Assembly: GCF_011393335.1 (NCBI RefSeq) | Contig: NZ_CP049865.1 | Coordinates: 248,001-312,000 of the forward strand | From: Propioniciclava coleopterorum | GTDB taxonomy: Bacteria; Actinomycetota; Actinomycetes; Propionibacteriales; Propionibacteriaceae | Reading direction: 5' to 3' | DNA length: 64,000 nt | In this document: positions 27,318 through 35,654 of the stretch, piece by piece | Layout: every line of letters begins with the position of its first letter | Numbering within the stretch: the stretch's first letter is position 1 | The notes under the pieces: generated by a model | What the model was told of the DNA's origin: nothing | Seen by the model: only the letters and a program-made list of their open reading frames with translations | Databases searched by the model: none | Position numbers and translations under genes: made by a program

Positions 27318-28016
27318 GTGGCGGAGAACACCCCTCGGCGGGCCCTGCCCGACGCACCCGCCCCCACCTCGACCGGCGAGCCCGAGCGCGCCCGGCCGTC
27401 CCGGCTGGCCATCTGGCACGACCGGTACTCGCTGGTCTCCGACATCCTCACCCCGCAGCGCGTGGGCCTGGTCCTCGTGGCCGTCGTCCTGCTCGTCACC
27501 GGCGCGCTGGGCGGCCTCGACGCGGTGCGGGCGGTGGAGGCCGAGGAGATCCCGTCCGCGCAGCCCGGCGAGGCGCTGAGGGTCGCACCCTTCACCATCA
27601 CCGTGACGTCCCTGCGCCAGGGCGAGGCCCTCCCGCCGGTGGCGCGCGCCGAGCCGGGCGTCACCTACTACCTCGCGGTGCTCGACATCACCAACACGGG
27701 CGACACGGTGGTCGACGGCGTGGCCCTGGCGCAGGCGCTGCACCTCGACGCGCCCGGCGTCGACCCGGCCTCGCCGCAGGTCACCCTGTTCCGCGTCGAG
27801 GACTCGCTGCGCGCCCGCGGCTACCAGCCCGGGGTGCCCGTGCCCTCGGTCGCGGTGTGGAAGGCCGACGCGACCGCGGCGCGCCCCGCGGAGGCGACGC
27901 TCACGCTCAGCTCGCTGCGCTGGCACCAGTACTTCTCCTCGGCGGACGCGGCCTGGGAGGTCGACGAACCCGTCCACCGGCTGACCCTGCCCGTCAGGGC
28001 GCTGGCGGTCCCCTGA
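27318..28016 (+). CDS. membrane-anchored extracytoplasmic protein, first of three coupled genes
   Basis: A 232-residue protein with a disordered N-terminal cytoplasmic part (about 50 residues), one membrane segment (VGLVLVAVVLLVTGALGGL) and an extracytoplasmic beta-rich domain. The latter has FTITVTSLRQGEALPP, TYYLAVLDITNTGDTVVDGV and LSSLRWHQYFSSAD. This resembles DUF4352-type immunoglobulin-like domains, but I cannot confirm a family. The stop overlaps the next start (TGATG), so the three genes through 29217 form one translationally coupled unit. Function unknown. Confidence 0.7.
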   Translation: MAENTPRRALPDAPAPTSTGEPERARPSRLAIWHDRYSLVSDILTPQRVGLVLVAVVLLVTGALGGLDAVRAVEAEEIPSAQPGEALRVAPFTITVTSLRQGEALPPVARAEPGVTYYLAVLDITNTGDTVVDGVALAQALHLDAPGVDPASPQVTLFRVEDSLRARGYQPGVPVPSVAVWKADATAARPAEATLTLSSLRWHQYFSSADAAWEVDEPVHRLTLPVRALAVP

Positions 28017-28600
28017 TGCGCCTCACCCGCGACGGCGTGGTCACCGTCCTGCTCGTCATCGCCGCGCTGTTCGTGGGGACCCTGGTCGCCGACCGCGTCC
28101 CGGACGCGCAGGCGGTGCTGGACGCCCGGTACGAGCGCCACGGCGCGGTCGGCGACCCGGTTCAGATGCGCACCGGGACCGTCGCGGTCACGGGCGTCCG
28201 CTCCGCCAAGCAGGTCAGCTCGTTCACCGACACGGCCACCACCCGCGGCATCTGGGTCGTGCTGGACGTGACCTGGCGGCCCTCGACCGAACCCTTCATC
28301 CTCAGCGGCGACGCCGCGCGCATCGAGGCACCCGACGGCCGCCTGTTCGGCGGCTCCTCGGCGCTCATCACCTCCTGCACGCCGACCCAGCCCGGCGTCA
28401 CGTTCGCCTGCTCGTTCGCGTTCGAGATGGATCCCACGGCGCTGGCCGGGTCGCGGGCGCTGTTCCCGGCCGTGAAGGAGCTCGAGGATCCCGACGACAT
28501 CGCCGTGATCGACCTGGGCATCGACCCCGACGAGGCGGCCCGGCTGGCGGCGGCCACCGGCTCGATCCGCGTGCCGGTCACGACCGTGAAGGAGCCGTGA
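28016..28600 (+). CDS. membrane-anchored extracytoplasmic protein, second of three coupled genes
   Basis: A 194-residue protein with an N-terminal signal-anchor (GVVTVLLVIAALFVGTLV) and a domain outside the membrane: MRTGTVAVTGVRSAKQV, WVVLDVTWRPSTEPF and SCTPTQPGVTFACSFAFEMD with two cysteines likely bonded. The pattern again resembles DUF4352-like domains. Its ATG shares a base with the preceding stop and its stop overlaps the next start. No function assigned. Confidence 0.72.
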   Translation: MRLTRDGVVTVLLVIAALFVGTLVADRVPDAQAVLDARYERHGAVGDPVQMRTGTVAVTGVRSAKQVSSFTDTATTRGIWVVLDVTWRPSTEPFILSGDAARIEAPDGRLFGGSSALITSCTPTQPGVTFACSFAFEMDPTALAGSRALFPAVKELEDPDDIAVIDLGIDPDEAARLAAATGSIRVPVTTVKEP

Positions 28601-29217
28601 TGCGCTCCTCGGCGTGGTGGCGGCGCAACCGGATCTGGCTGGCGCTCCTGCTGCCGCTCCTGGCCCTGGCGCTGGCCGCGTCGTCGTTCCGGCTGACCAC
28701 GCTGTACCTGCGCTGGGAGTGGAGCCAGCCGGTCGTCCTGCAGGGCTCGGGCGTCTACACGCAGACCTACCAGGACGTGCAGGACGTCCGCCGGACCCGC
28801 ACCGTGACCGTCGGGGTCGGGCAGGTCGCGCGCACCACCCAACTCGACGACGACCGCGCGGCCCCCGGCACCCAGCTCTGGCTGGTCGAGCTCGACCTCG
28901 CCGCGGCGCCGGATCAGATGCTGGCCGGGTGCGTCATCGAGCTCGAGGACGCCGCGGGCGTCCGCTACGGGACCTTCGGCGCCAAGGTCGACGGCGCCGG
29001 CCGGCCCAACACCCTCCCCGACCGGCCCCACTGCGTGCCGCAGGACGCCCCGGGCCCGGAGCTCAGCTGGGACGGGCACCCGCTGCCCGTCACCGCGCAG
29101 CGGCCCGCGGCGTGGCGGGTGGCCGCGTCGGTGGCGCTGCCCGAGGGGGTCGAGCCCACGGCCGTCCGGGTGATGTGGAACAAGCCGGGCTACGTCAAGG
29201 TGCTGATCCCGCGCTGA
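28600..29217 (+). CDS. membrane-anchored extracytoplasmic protein, third of three coupled genes
   Basis: A 205-residue protein with an N-terminal signal-anchor (RIWLALLLPLLALALAAS) and an extracytoplasmic domain with two cysteines (LAGCVIEL and RPHCVPQ). The ATG at 28600 has AAGGAG seven bases upstream and overlaps the previous stop. A GTG one codon upstream is less well spaced. The last residues YVKVLIPR end a probable beta strand. It is the last gene of the coupled trio; function unknown. Confidence 0.72.
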   Translation: MRSSAWWRRNRIWLALLLPLLALALAASSFRLTTLYLRWEWSQPVVLQGSGVYTQTYQDVQDVRRTRTVTVGVGQVARTTQLDDDRAAPGTQLWLVELDLAAAPDQMLAGCVIELEDAAGVRYGTFGAKVDGAGRPNTLPDRPHCVPQDAPGPELSWDGHPLPVTAQRPAAWRVAASVALPEGVEPTAVRVMWNKPGYVKVLIPR

Positions 29218-29244
29218 TCGCTCGGCGCCGCGCCCGCGGGACGC

Positions 29245-30513
29245 TCAGCGCCGGGTCCCGGCCGCGGGATCGGGCTGCGGCTCGGCCGCCGGCGTCGCCC
29301 GTTGGCTCATCACGATCGCGTTGACCGCCGCGGCGAGCAGGGAAAGGGCCACGACGAAGTAGACGGTGCGTCCGGCCAGCAGCATGTAGGGGGCCAGCGC
29401 GTACTGCCGGGTGTCGTCGCCGGGGCCGAACACCTGCCGGACGCCGAGGTAGGTGAGGACCTGCAGGCTGCTGGCGATGTAGAACACGACGCAGAACATC
29501 ACCATCGACAGCACGCCGGCGCTGGCGATCTTGGCGATGGCCGTGACCGTGTTCTGCACCGGCGTGGTCAGCGGCTCGACCGCCTGGGAGACGACTCGGC
29601 GCACCGGCTGCGGGATGTGGCGCAGCCGCTCGGTCACCTCGTCGTGGGTGTCGACCTTGAACTCGGTGGACTTCAGGGAGGCGCCGAAGACCGCGGCGCC
29701 GATGGCGAGCCAGGCGACCGGCACGATGACGAGGCTCCCGAGTTCGCCCAGGAAGTTCGCCACGGCGTCCACGATCGCCGTCATCTCGGCGCTGATGGAG
29801 CGCAGCCACGCCACGACGCCCGCCCACCACTCGGCCAGCCCGGCGATCGCTCGCCGCGACACCACCCATTCGGTGAGCTGGTCGAGCTGGCTGGTGAACG
29901 CGTTCACCAGCGTGATCATCCACAGCACCTCGATGTAGACCGCGACCGCCGACCACGCCAGGTGCCGGTCGGTGAGCTTGAGCAGCGAGATCAGCTTGCG
30001 CGCGCCCAGCGCCAGGAGCACCAGGACCGCCAGCGCCGCGCCCTCGGCGTACACCGTGCGTCCGAAGTCCACCGAGCCGAGCCCCGCGTTGAGCCCCTCG
30101 GCGGCCGTGGCGTCCATCACGAACAGGCGCGCGTCCTCCTTGAGCAGCCCCGCGGTGGCGTACACCGCCAGGAACGGGATCAGCACCTGAGCGGCCACGC
30201 TGAGGTCGGTGCGCCACCGCTCGGGCCGGGTCACGGACTCGACGACCCCGCGGAACGCCTCCAGCGTCGGGGCGGTGGCGCGCAGCATCAGCACCAGCGA
30301 CAGCAGCGTCGACAGCGGCGCGAACGGCAGGATGAAGATCGCCAGCGTCGGGCTGACGTCCGACACCGCGGTCGTCAGCCACAGGAACCCCATGCGCCCC
30401 GCCCAGCCCGCCAGGAACAGCCCGATGAGCTGGGGCCAGTGGGCGGCCAGGACGCGCGCGCCGTCGATGAACACGCGGCTGAAGGTGCGCAGCGCGTCCG
30501 TGAGGAGGTTCAC
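29245..30513 (-). CDS. hypothetical multi-pass membrane protein
   Basis: A 422-residue protein with about seven to eight hydrophobic segments, among them LIGLFLAGWAGRMGFLWL, TLLSLVLMLRA, ALAVLVLLALGA, LVIVPVAWLAIGAAVFG and VYFVVALSLLAAAVNAIV. A long soluble stretch between segments (KSTEFKVDTHDEVTERLRHI) probably faces the cytoplasm. I find no transporter signature. The C-terminus is Pro/Ala-rich. The gene stands alone between convergent or same-strand neighbours of unrelated function. Confidence 0.8.
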   Translation of the reverse strand: MNLLTDALRTFSRVFIDGARVLAAHWPQLIGLFLAGWAGRMGFLWLTTAVSDVSPTLAIFILPFAPLSTLLSLVLMLRATAPTLEAFRGVVESVTRPERWRTDLSVAAQVLIPFLAVYATAGLLKEDARLFVMDATAAEGLNAGLGSVDFGRTVYAEGAALAVLVLLALGARKLISLLKLTDRHLAWSAVAVYIEVLWMITLVNAFTSQLDQLTEWVVSRRAIAGLAEWWAGVVAWLRSISAEMTAIVDAVANFLGELGSLVIVPVAWLAIGAAVFGASLKSTEFKVDTHDEVTERLRHIPQPVRRVVSQAVEPLTTPVQNTVTAIAKIASAGVLSMVMFCVVFYIASSLQVLTYLGVRQVFGPGDDTRQYALAPYMLLAGRTVYFVVALSLLAAAVNAIVMSQRATPAAEPQPDPAAGTRR

Positions 30514-30541
30514 GGGGTCAAACTACCGCCGACGCCGCCCC

Positions 30542-30572
30542 GGCGTCCGCGTGCCGCCGCCCGGCGGACGCC
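30542..30572 (-). terminator. terminator after rpiB
   Basis: GGCGTCCGC pairs perfectly with GCGGACGCC around a 13-nt loop, directly downstream of the rpiB stop. Confidence 0.6.
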
Positions 30573-31027
30573 TCAGGCGCGGTGGGCGTTCTCGTAGTCC
30601 TCGAGTTCCTTGATGCGCCGGACGTGCCGCGGGTCGTTGGAGAATGGGGTCTCGAGGAAGACCTGCGCCATCGCGAGCGCGTCCTCCAGGCTCTGCATGC
30701 GGCCCCGAGGCTGAGCACGTTGGCGTCGTTGTGCTCGCGGGCCAGGCGGGCCATCACCGTGTTGTAGGCCAGCGCCGCGCGGACGCCCTTGACCTTGTTG
30801 GCTGCGATCTGCTCGCCGTTGCCCGACCCGCCCAGCACGATGCCGAGCGATCCGGGATCCGAGGCGACGGCCTCGGCGGCCGGCAGGACGAACTTCGGGT
30901 AGTCGTCCTGCGCGTCGTAGGCGTCCGCGCCGTGGTCGACGACCTCGTGGCCCAGGGCGGTCAGTTCCTTGACCAGGTACTGCTTGAGGTCGAAGGCGGC
31001 ATGATCGGTGGCAATGTGAACGCGCAT
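30573..31027 (-). pseudogene. rpiB: ribose-5-phosphate isomerase B, one frameshift
   Basis: RpiB interconverts ribose 5-phosphate and ribulose 5-phosphate in the pentose phosphate pathway. The first frame from ATG 31027 gives MRVHIATDHAAFDLKQYLVK and GIVLGGSGNGEQIAANKV. Glu72 in this motif matches the catalytic glutamate of mycobacterial RpiB, which lacks the active-site cysteine of other bacteria. After ANVLSLG the frame breaks at the C run 30703-30706; one more C restores GRMQSLEDALAMAQVFLE through YENAHRA. The corrected protein is about 151 residues, normal for the family. Because rpiB is a core gene and the defect is in a homopolymer, a base-call error is likely. Confidence 0.8.
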
Positions 31028-31134
31028 GTCCCCCAGTGTGGCCCAACCCCGGCGCGGATCGCACGGCTTCTCACGACACCGGAGCGACGCGACGGCGCGG
31101 CGCGCGGCGACCGGCGCCGCCGCGCACCGACCGC

Positions 31135-31737
31135 TCAGGCGAAGATCGGGCCGACCGTCCGGGTCCGCTTGAGCTCGAAGAAGCCGTCGTAGGCCGTGAC
31201 CTTGGAGACGCCGTCGAACAGGTCGCCGGCCTCCTCCCCCGTCGGCGCCGGGGAGATGACGGGCCCGAACAGCGACTTGCCGTTGATGCGCACGACCGGC
31301 GTCCCGACCTCGTCGCCGACCGGGTCCATGCCCTCGTGGTGCGAGCGGCGCAGGTCGTCGTCGCGCTCGTCGGTGTACCCCGCCTCGGCGAGGGCGACGG
31401 GCAGGCCCGCGTCGGCCAGCGCGTTCTCGATCGTGGCGCGGTCGCGCTCCTCCTGGCCGGGGTGGAAGCGGGTGCCGATCGCGGTGTAGAAGTCGCGCAG
31501 CGCCTGCTGCCCGTGTTCACGCTCGACGGCCAGGGCGATGCGGACGGCCGCCCACGAGTTGTCCATGAGCGCGCGGTACCCCTCGGACAGGTCGCGGCCC
31601 TCGTTGAGCACCGACAGGCTCATCACGTGGAAGTCGACGTGGACGTCGCGGACCTTCTCGACCTCGAGCAGCCAGCGCGACGTCATCCAGGCCCAGGGGC
31701 ACGCCGGATCGAACCACATGTCAACGGTTTGCGTCAT
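31135..31737 (-). CDS. DsbA-family protein similar to mycothiol-dependent nitroreductase Rv2466c
   Basis: A 200-residue cytoplasmic thioredoxin-fold protein. The start [20 protein letters not shown] and the segments [18 protein letters not shown] and [16 protein letters not shown] match the Rv2466c family, which uses mycothiol and reduces nitro compounds in mycobacteria. The active site here is CPWA: the first cysteine (residue 13) is kept but the resolving cysteine of CPWC is an alanine, which would favour a monothiol mechanism with mycothiol. TAGGGT lies six bases before the ATG, so it is probably leaderless. Confidence 0.85.
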   Translation of the reverse strand: MTQTVDMWFDPACPWAWMTSRWLLEVEKVRDVHVDFHVMSLSVLNEGRDLSEGYRALMDNSWAAVRIALAVEREHGQQALRDFYTAIGTRFHPGQEERDRATIENALADAGLPVALAEAGYTDERDDDLRRSHHEGMDPVGDEVGTPVVRINGKSLFGPVISPAPTGEEAGDLFDGVSKVTAYDGFFELKRTRTVGPIFA

Positions 31738-31743
31738 GGGCCA

Positions 31744-31749
31744 ACCCTA
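31744..31749 (-). promoter_or_regulatory. -10 box for the Rv2466c-like gene (leaderless)
   Basis: TAGGGT on the minus strand lies six bases before the ATG at 31737. No Shine-Dalgarno sequence is present. Confidence 0.4.
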
Positions 31750-31841
31750 GCGACGCCCCGCCCCCGGACCCGCGCCGTCCCGGGGCCGGGCGCTAGTGTG
31801 GGGAGGTCCCACTCATCAAAGTGCATTCGAGGATGAACCGC

Positions 31842-34424
31842 ATGTTCCGCGCCAACATCACCCGCGACGAGGCCAACACCCGCAGCCGCCAGTTGCGCAC
31901 CGCCTCGTACGAAGCCCTGGTCGACCTGTCGGGCCGGCTGCCCGACGGCACCCCGCTCGCGCAGCCGGAGGCCACGTTCGTCTCCACCACCACCGCCCGC
32001 TTCTCCTCGATCGCCTGCGTCGCCAACGCGAACGTCATCGCCGACGAGATCCTCAGCGCCACCCTCGACGGCGAGGCCGTGCCGGCGGAGGCCTTCGACG
32101 GGGAGCACCTGACGCTCACCCTCGCCGAGGGCGACCACGAGCTCGTCGTGACCGCCGTCATGCGGTTCTCGCGCACCGGCGAGGGCCTGCACCGCTTCGT
32201 CGACCCCGCGGACGACCGCACCTACCTCTACACGCAGTTCGAGGTGGCCGACGCCCGCCGGATGTACGTCACGTTCGAGCAGCCCGACCTGAAGGCCACC
32301 TTCCAGCTGTCGGTGATCGCGCCGCAGGGGTGGACGGTGCTGTCCAACGCCCCCGCGGTCGAGCCGGTCGCGTCCGGCGACGACCTGGCCCGCTGGGACT
32401 TCCCGGCGACCAAGCGCCTCAGCACCTACATCACCGCGCTGATCGCGGGCGAGTTCCACTCGGTGACCGACGAATACGTGCGCGAGGACGGCTCGGTCAT
32501 CCCCCTGTCGATCCACGTCCGGACCTCGCTCGCCGAGCACCTGGACGCCGACCGCATCTTCGAGACGACCAAGCGGGGCTTCGCGGTGTTCGAGGAGCAC
32601 TTCGGGCAGCCGTACCCCTTCGACGACTACGCCCAGGTCTTCGTGCCGGAGTTCAACTTCGGCGCCATGGAGAACGCGGGCTGCATCACGTTCCGCGACG
32701 AGTACATCTTCCGCAGCCGCCAGACGTCGGCCTCCTACGAGTCGCGCGACAACACGATCCTGCACGAGATGGCCCACATGTGGTTCGGCGACCTGGTGAC
32801 CATGGTCTGGTGGGACGACCTGTGGCTGAACGAGTCCTTCGCCGAGTGGGCGTCCCACTTCGCCCAGGAGGAGATCCGCGCCCGCTTCGGCGACCGGGCC
32901 AACCCGTGGGCGACGTTCACCAACAGCCGCAAGACGTGGGCCTACCGGCAGGACCAGCTCCCCTCGACGCACCCCATCGCCGCCGACATGGTCGACCTGG
33001 AGGCGGTGGAGCTGAACTTCGACGGCATCACCTACGCCAAGGGCGCCTCGGCGCTGCGCCAGCTCGTCGCGTTCGTCGGCAAGGACGACTTCCTCGCCGG
33101 CGTCCGGGCATACTTCGCCAAGCACGCGTGGGGCAACACCCAGCTGCCGGACCTGCTGGACGAGCTCGAGGTGGCCTCGGGCCGCGACCTGAGCTTCTTC
33201 TCCAGCCAGTGGCTGCAGACGGCCGGGGTCAACACGCTGGCCGCCGACTGGGACGAGCGGGACGGCGCGTTCACCCGGTTCGCGATCCGGCAGTGGGCCT
33301 CCCCGCAGTGGCCCACGCTGCGCCGACACCGCATCGCGGTCGGCCTGTACAACCTCGTCGACGGCGTCCTGACGCGCACCGACCGGGTCGAGACCGACAT
33401 CGACGGCGAGTCCACCGACGTGCCCGAGCTCGTCGGCAAGCCGCGCCCCGACCTGCTGCTGCTCAACGACGACGACCTCACCTACGCCAAGATCCGGCTC
33501 GACCCGCGCTCGCTGGCCACCCTGGTGGGCAACGTGCACCTGCTGGACGACGAACTCGCCCGCGCGCTGGCCTGGGGCGCCACCTGGGATCTGACCCGCG
33601 ACGGCGAGATGTCGGCCTCCGACTACGTCGACTTGGTGCTGCGCGGCGTCGGCGTCGAGACCGACCTCACCGCCGTGACCGCGCTGCTGGGGCAGGCGCG
33701 GCTGGCCGTGGACTACTACGCGCCGCGCGCCGACCGCAAGGCGCTGGCCCAGCGGTTCACCGCGGGGCTGGCCCAGCTGCTCAAGGACGCCGCCCCCGGC
33801 TCGGACCATCAGCTCGCCCTCACCCGCGCGCTGGCCCTGTCGATCGGCTCGGAGCCGGGCGCGGCGGTGCTGAAGGCGTGGCTCGACGGCGAGGAGGTGC
33901 CCGAGGGGCTCGTCCTGGACGCCGACCTGCGCTGGCGGCTGCTCACCGAGCTGGCCCGCGTCGGCGCGGCCGGCGAGGCCGAGATCGCCGCCGAGCTCGC
34001 GGGCGACCGCACGGCGACCGGCGCGGAGAAGGCGGCCGGCGCCCGCTCGGCCTCCCGCGACGCGGACGCCAAGGCCGCCGCGTGGCGGGCCGCGACCGCC
34101 GAGGACACCGCGAACGAGACGCACTTCCAGATCGCGTCGCAGTTCTGGCAGCTCGATCAGGACGAGATCCTCGCGCCCTACACGGACGCGTACCTCGACG
34201 TCGTGGCCGAGATCGGCGCGCAGAAGGGACGCTGGGCGACGGCGTCCACGACGATCCGCCAGCACGTGCTGGGGCTGCTGTTCCCGCGCCCGCTGGCCGA
34301 CCGCACCTTCCTCACCAAGCTGGACGCCTTCCTGGCCGACCACGACCTGCCGGACTCGGTGAAGCGGCTCGTCCTGGAGCGCCGCGACGACGCCCTGCGC
34401 GCGCTGCACAACCAGGGGGCGTGA
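31842..34424 (+). CDS. pepN: aminopeptidase N (M1 zinc metallopeptidase)
   Basis: An 860-residue cytoplasmic M1 peptidase that trims N-terminal residues from peptides. The substrate-binding motif FGAMENAG and the zinc site HEMAHMWFG with the downstream glutamate in NESFAEWAS are intact (about 280-330). The N-terminal MFRANITRDEANTRSRQL is typical for actinobacterial PepN proteins. The C-terminal ERAP1-like helical domain runs to the end. I chose ATG 31842 because CGAGGA lies at good distance and homologues begin with this stretch. In-frame GTG 31821 and ATG 31833 are alternatives. The next gene starts 17 nt after the stop. Confidence 0.94.
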   Translation: MFRANITRDEANTRSRQLRTASYEALVDLSGRLPDGTPLAQPEATFVSTTTARFSSIACVANANVIADEILSATLDGEAVPAEAFDGEHLTLTLAEGDHELVVTAVMRFSRTGEGLHRFVDPADDRTYLYTQFEVADARRMYVTFEQPDLKATFQLSVIAPQGWTVLSNAPAVEPVASGDDLARWDFPATKRLSTYITALIAGEFHSVTDEYVREDGSVIPLSIHVRTSLAEHLDADRIFETTKRGFAVFEEHFGQPYPFDDYAQVFVPEFNFGAMENAGCITFRDEYIFRSRQTSASYESRDNTILHEMAHMWFGDLVTMVWWDDLWLNESFAEWASHFAQEEIRARFGDRANPWATFTNSRKTWAYRQDQLPSTHPIAADMVDLEAVELNFDGITYAKGASALRQLVAFVGKDDFLAGVRAYFAKHAWGNTQLPDLLDELEVASGRDLSFFSSQWLQTAGVNTLAADWDERDGAFTRFAIRQWASPQWPTLRRHRIAVGLYNLVDGVLTRTDRVETDIDGESTDVPELVGKPRPDLLLLNDDDLTYAKIRLDPRSLATLVGNVHLLDDELARALAWGATWDLTRDGEMSASDYVDLVLRGVGVETDLTAVTALLGQARLAVDYYAPRADRKALAQRFTAGLAQLLKDAAPGSDHQLALTRALALSIGSEPGAAVLKAWLDGEEVPEGLVLDADLRWRLLTELARVGAAGEAEIAAELAGDRTATGAEKAAGARSASRDADAKAAAWRAATAEDTANETHFQIASQFWQLDQDEILAPYTDAYLDVVAEIGAQKGRWATASTTIRQHVLGLLFPRPLADRTFLTKLDAFLADHDLPDSVKRLVLERRDDALRALHNQGA

Positions 34425-34441
34425 GCCGGGAGGTGGCGGCG

Positions 34442-35575
34442 ATGACCCGCGTGGGCGACGTGGTCGGGTGGCTCGAGGCGGCCTACCCGCCCGCGCTGGC
34501 CGAGGAGTGGGACCGCGTGGGCCTCAGCGTCGGCGATCCCGACGCCGAGGTGTCCGGCGTGCTGTTCGCGGTCGACGTGACCGACGCGGTCGCCGACGAG
34601 GCCGTGGAGCGCGGCGCCCAGCTCATCGTGAGCCACCACCCGCTGCTGCTGCGCGGCATCCACGCGGTGCGCGCCGACGAGCCCAAGGGGCGTGTCCTGA
34701 TGCGGCTGATCCGCGCCGGGGTCGCCGTGTTCTCCGCGCACACCAACGCCGACGCCGGGACCGCCGGCGTCGCGGACGCCCTGGCCGACGCCGTCGGCCT
34801 GGTGGAGCGGCGTCCGATGCTGCCGGCGGAGGGCGCCGGGCTGGACAAGCTGGCCGTGTTCGTCCCGACCGGGGACGCCGACGCCGTCCAGGACGCGCTG
34901 TTCGCCGCCGGCGCCGGCCGGGTCGGCGACTACGCCGAGTGCTCGTTCCGCTCGGAGGGCACGGGCCAGTTCCGGCCGCTGGCGGGCGCGCACCCCACGC
35001 TGGGGACGGTCGGCGCGGTCGAGCGCGTCGAGGAGGTCCGCCTCGAGGTGGTGCTCCCCCGCGCGCGCCGCTCGGCCGTCCTGGCCGCCCTGCTCGCGGC
35101 CCACCCGTACGAGACCCCCGCCTTCGACCTGATCGAGCTGGTGCCCGCGGCGTCCGGCCTGGGCCTGGGGAGGGTGGGGCGACTGCCGCAGCCCGTCACC
35201 GCGGCCGCCCTGGCGCAGCGCCTGGCGCGGGCCGTCCCGGCGACCGCCGGCGGCGTCCGGCTCGGCGGGGACCCCGACCGGGAGATCAGCACCGTCGCGG
35301 TGCTCGGCGGCGCGGGCGACTCGCTGCTGGACGCCGCCCGGCGCCTCGGCGTCGACTGCTACGTCACCGGCGACCTGCGCCACCACCCCTCCCAGGACTT
35401 CCTGGCCCACGACGGCGCCCCCGCGCTGATCGACGTGCCGCACTACGCCGCCGAGTGGCTCTGGTTGCCCCACGCCGAGGAGCTGGTGCGCCGCCGGGCG
35501 AGCGCGGAGGGCGTCGAGCTCGCCACCCACGTCTCCACGCTGGTGACCGATCCGTGGGTGGCCGCCTTCCGCTGA
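34442..35575 (+). CDS. Nif3-like dinuclear metal center hexameric protein
   Basis: A 377-residue protein of the NIF3/YbgI family, which forms toroidal hexamers with a two-metal site. Metal ligands are visible as IVSHHPLLLRG, FSAHTNADAG and, at the other end, LIDVPHYAAEWLW. The YqfO-type insert (about 130-235) carries HPTLGTVG and AAHPYETPAFD. The family's reaction is not settled; GTP cyclohydrolase-like and metal-storage roles have been suggested. ATG 34442 has GGGAGG eight bases upstream. It is just downstream of pepN and probably co-transcribed. Confidence 0.92.
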   Translation: MTRVGDVVGWLEAAYPPALAEEWDRVGLSVGDPDAEVSGVLFAVDVTDAVADEAVERGAQLIVSHHPLLLRGIHAVRADEPKGRVLMRLIRAGVAVFSAHTNADAGTAGVADALADAVGLVERRPMLPAEGAGLDKLAVFVPTGDADAVQDALFAAGAGRVGDYAECSFRSEGTGQFRPLAGAHPTLGTVGAVERVEEVRLEVVLPRARRSAVLAALLAAHPYETPAFDLIELVPAASGLGLGRVGRLPQPVTAAALAQRLARAVPATAGGVRLGGDPDREISTVAVLGGAGDSLLDAARRLGVDCYVTGDLRHHPSQDFLAHDGAPALIDVPHYAAEWLWLPHAEELVRRRASAEGVELATHVSTLVTDPWVAAFR

Positions 35576-35590
35576 TGGAACCGGTTCCAT
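35575..35590. promoter_or_regulatory. LacI-type operator over the GH43 promoter
   Basis: A perfect 16-bp palindrome, ATGGAACCGGTTCCAT, with a central CG. It covers the likely -35 region (TTCCAT 35585-35590); TAGGAT at 35607-35612 is a possible -10 at 16 bp spacing. This is the classic position for repression. The LacI-DUF6807 regulator downstream is the likely binder. Confidence 0.7.
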
Positions 35591-35654
35591 AGACTTCGTT
35601 GTTCGATAGGATTATTTGCAGGCGCCGGCCGCGGCGCCCCGACGACGGAGAGCC

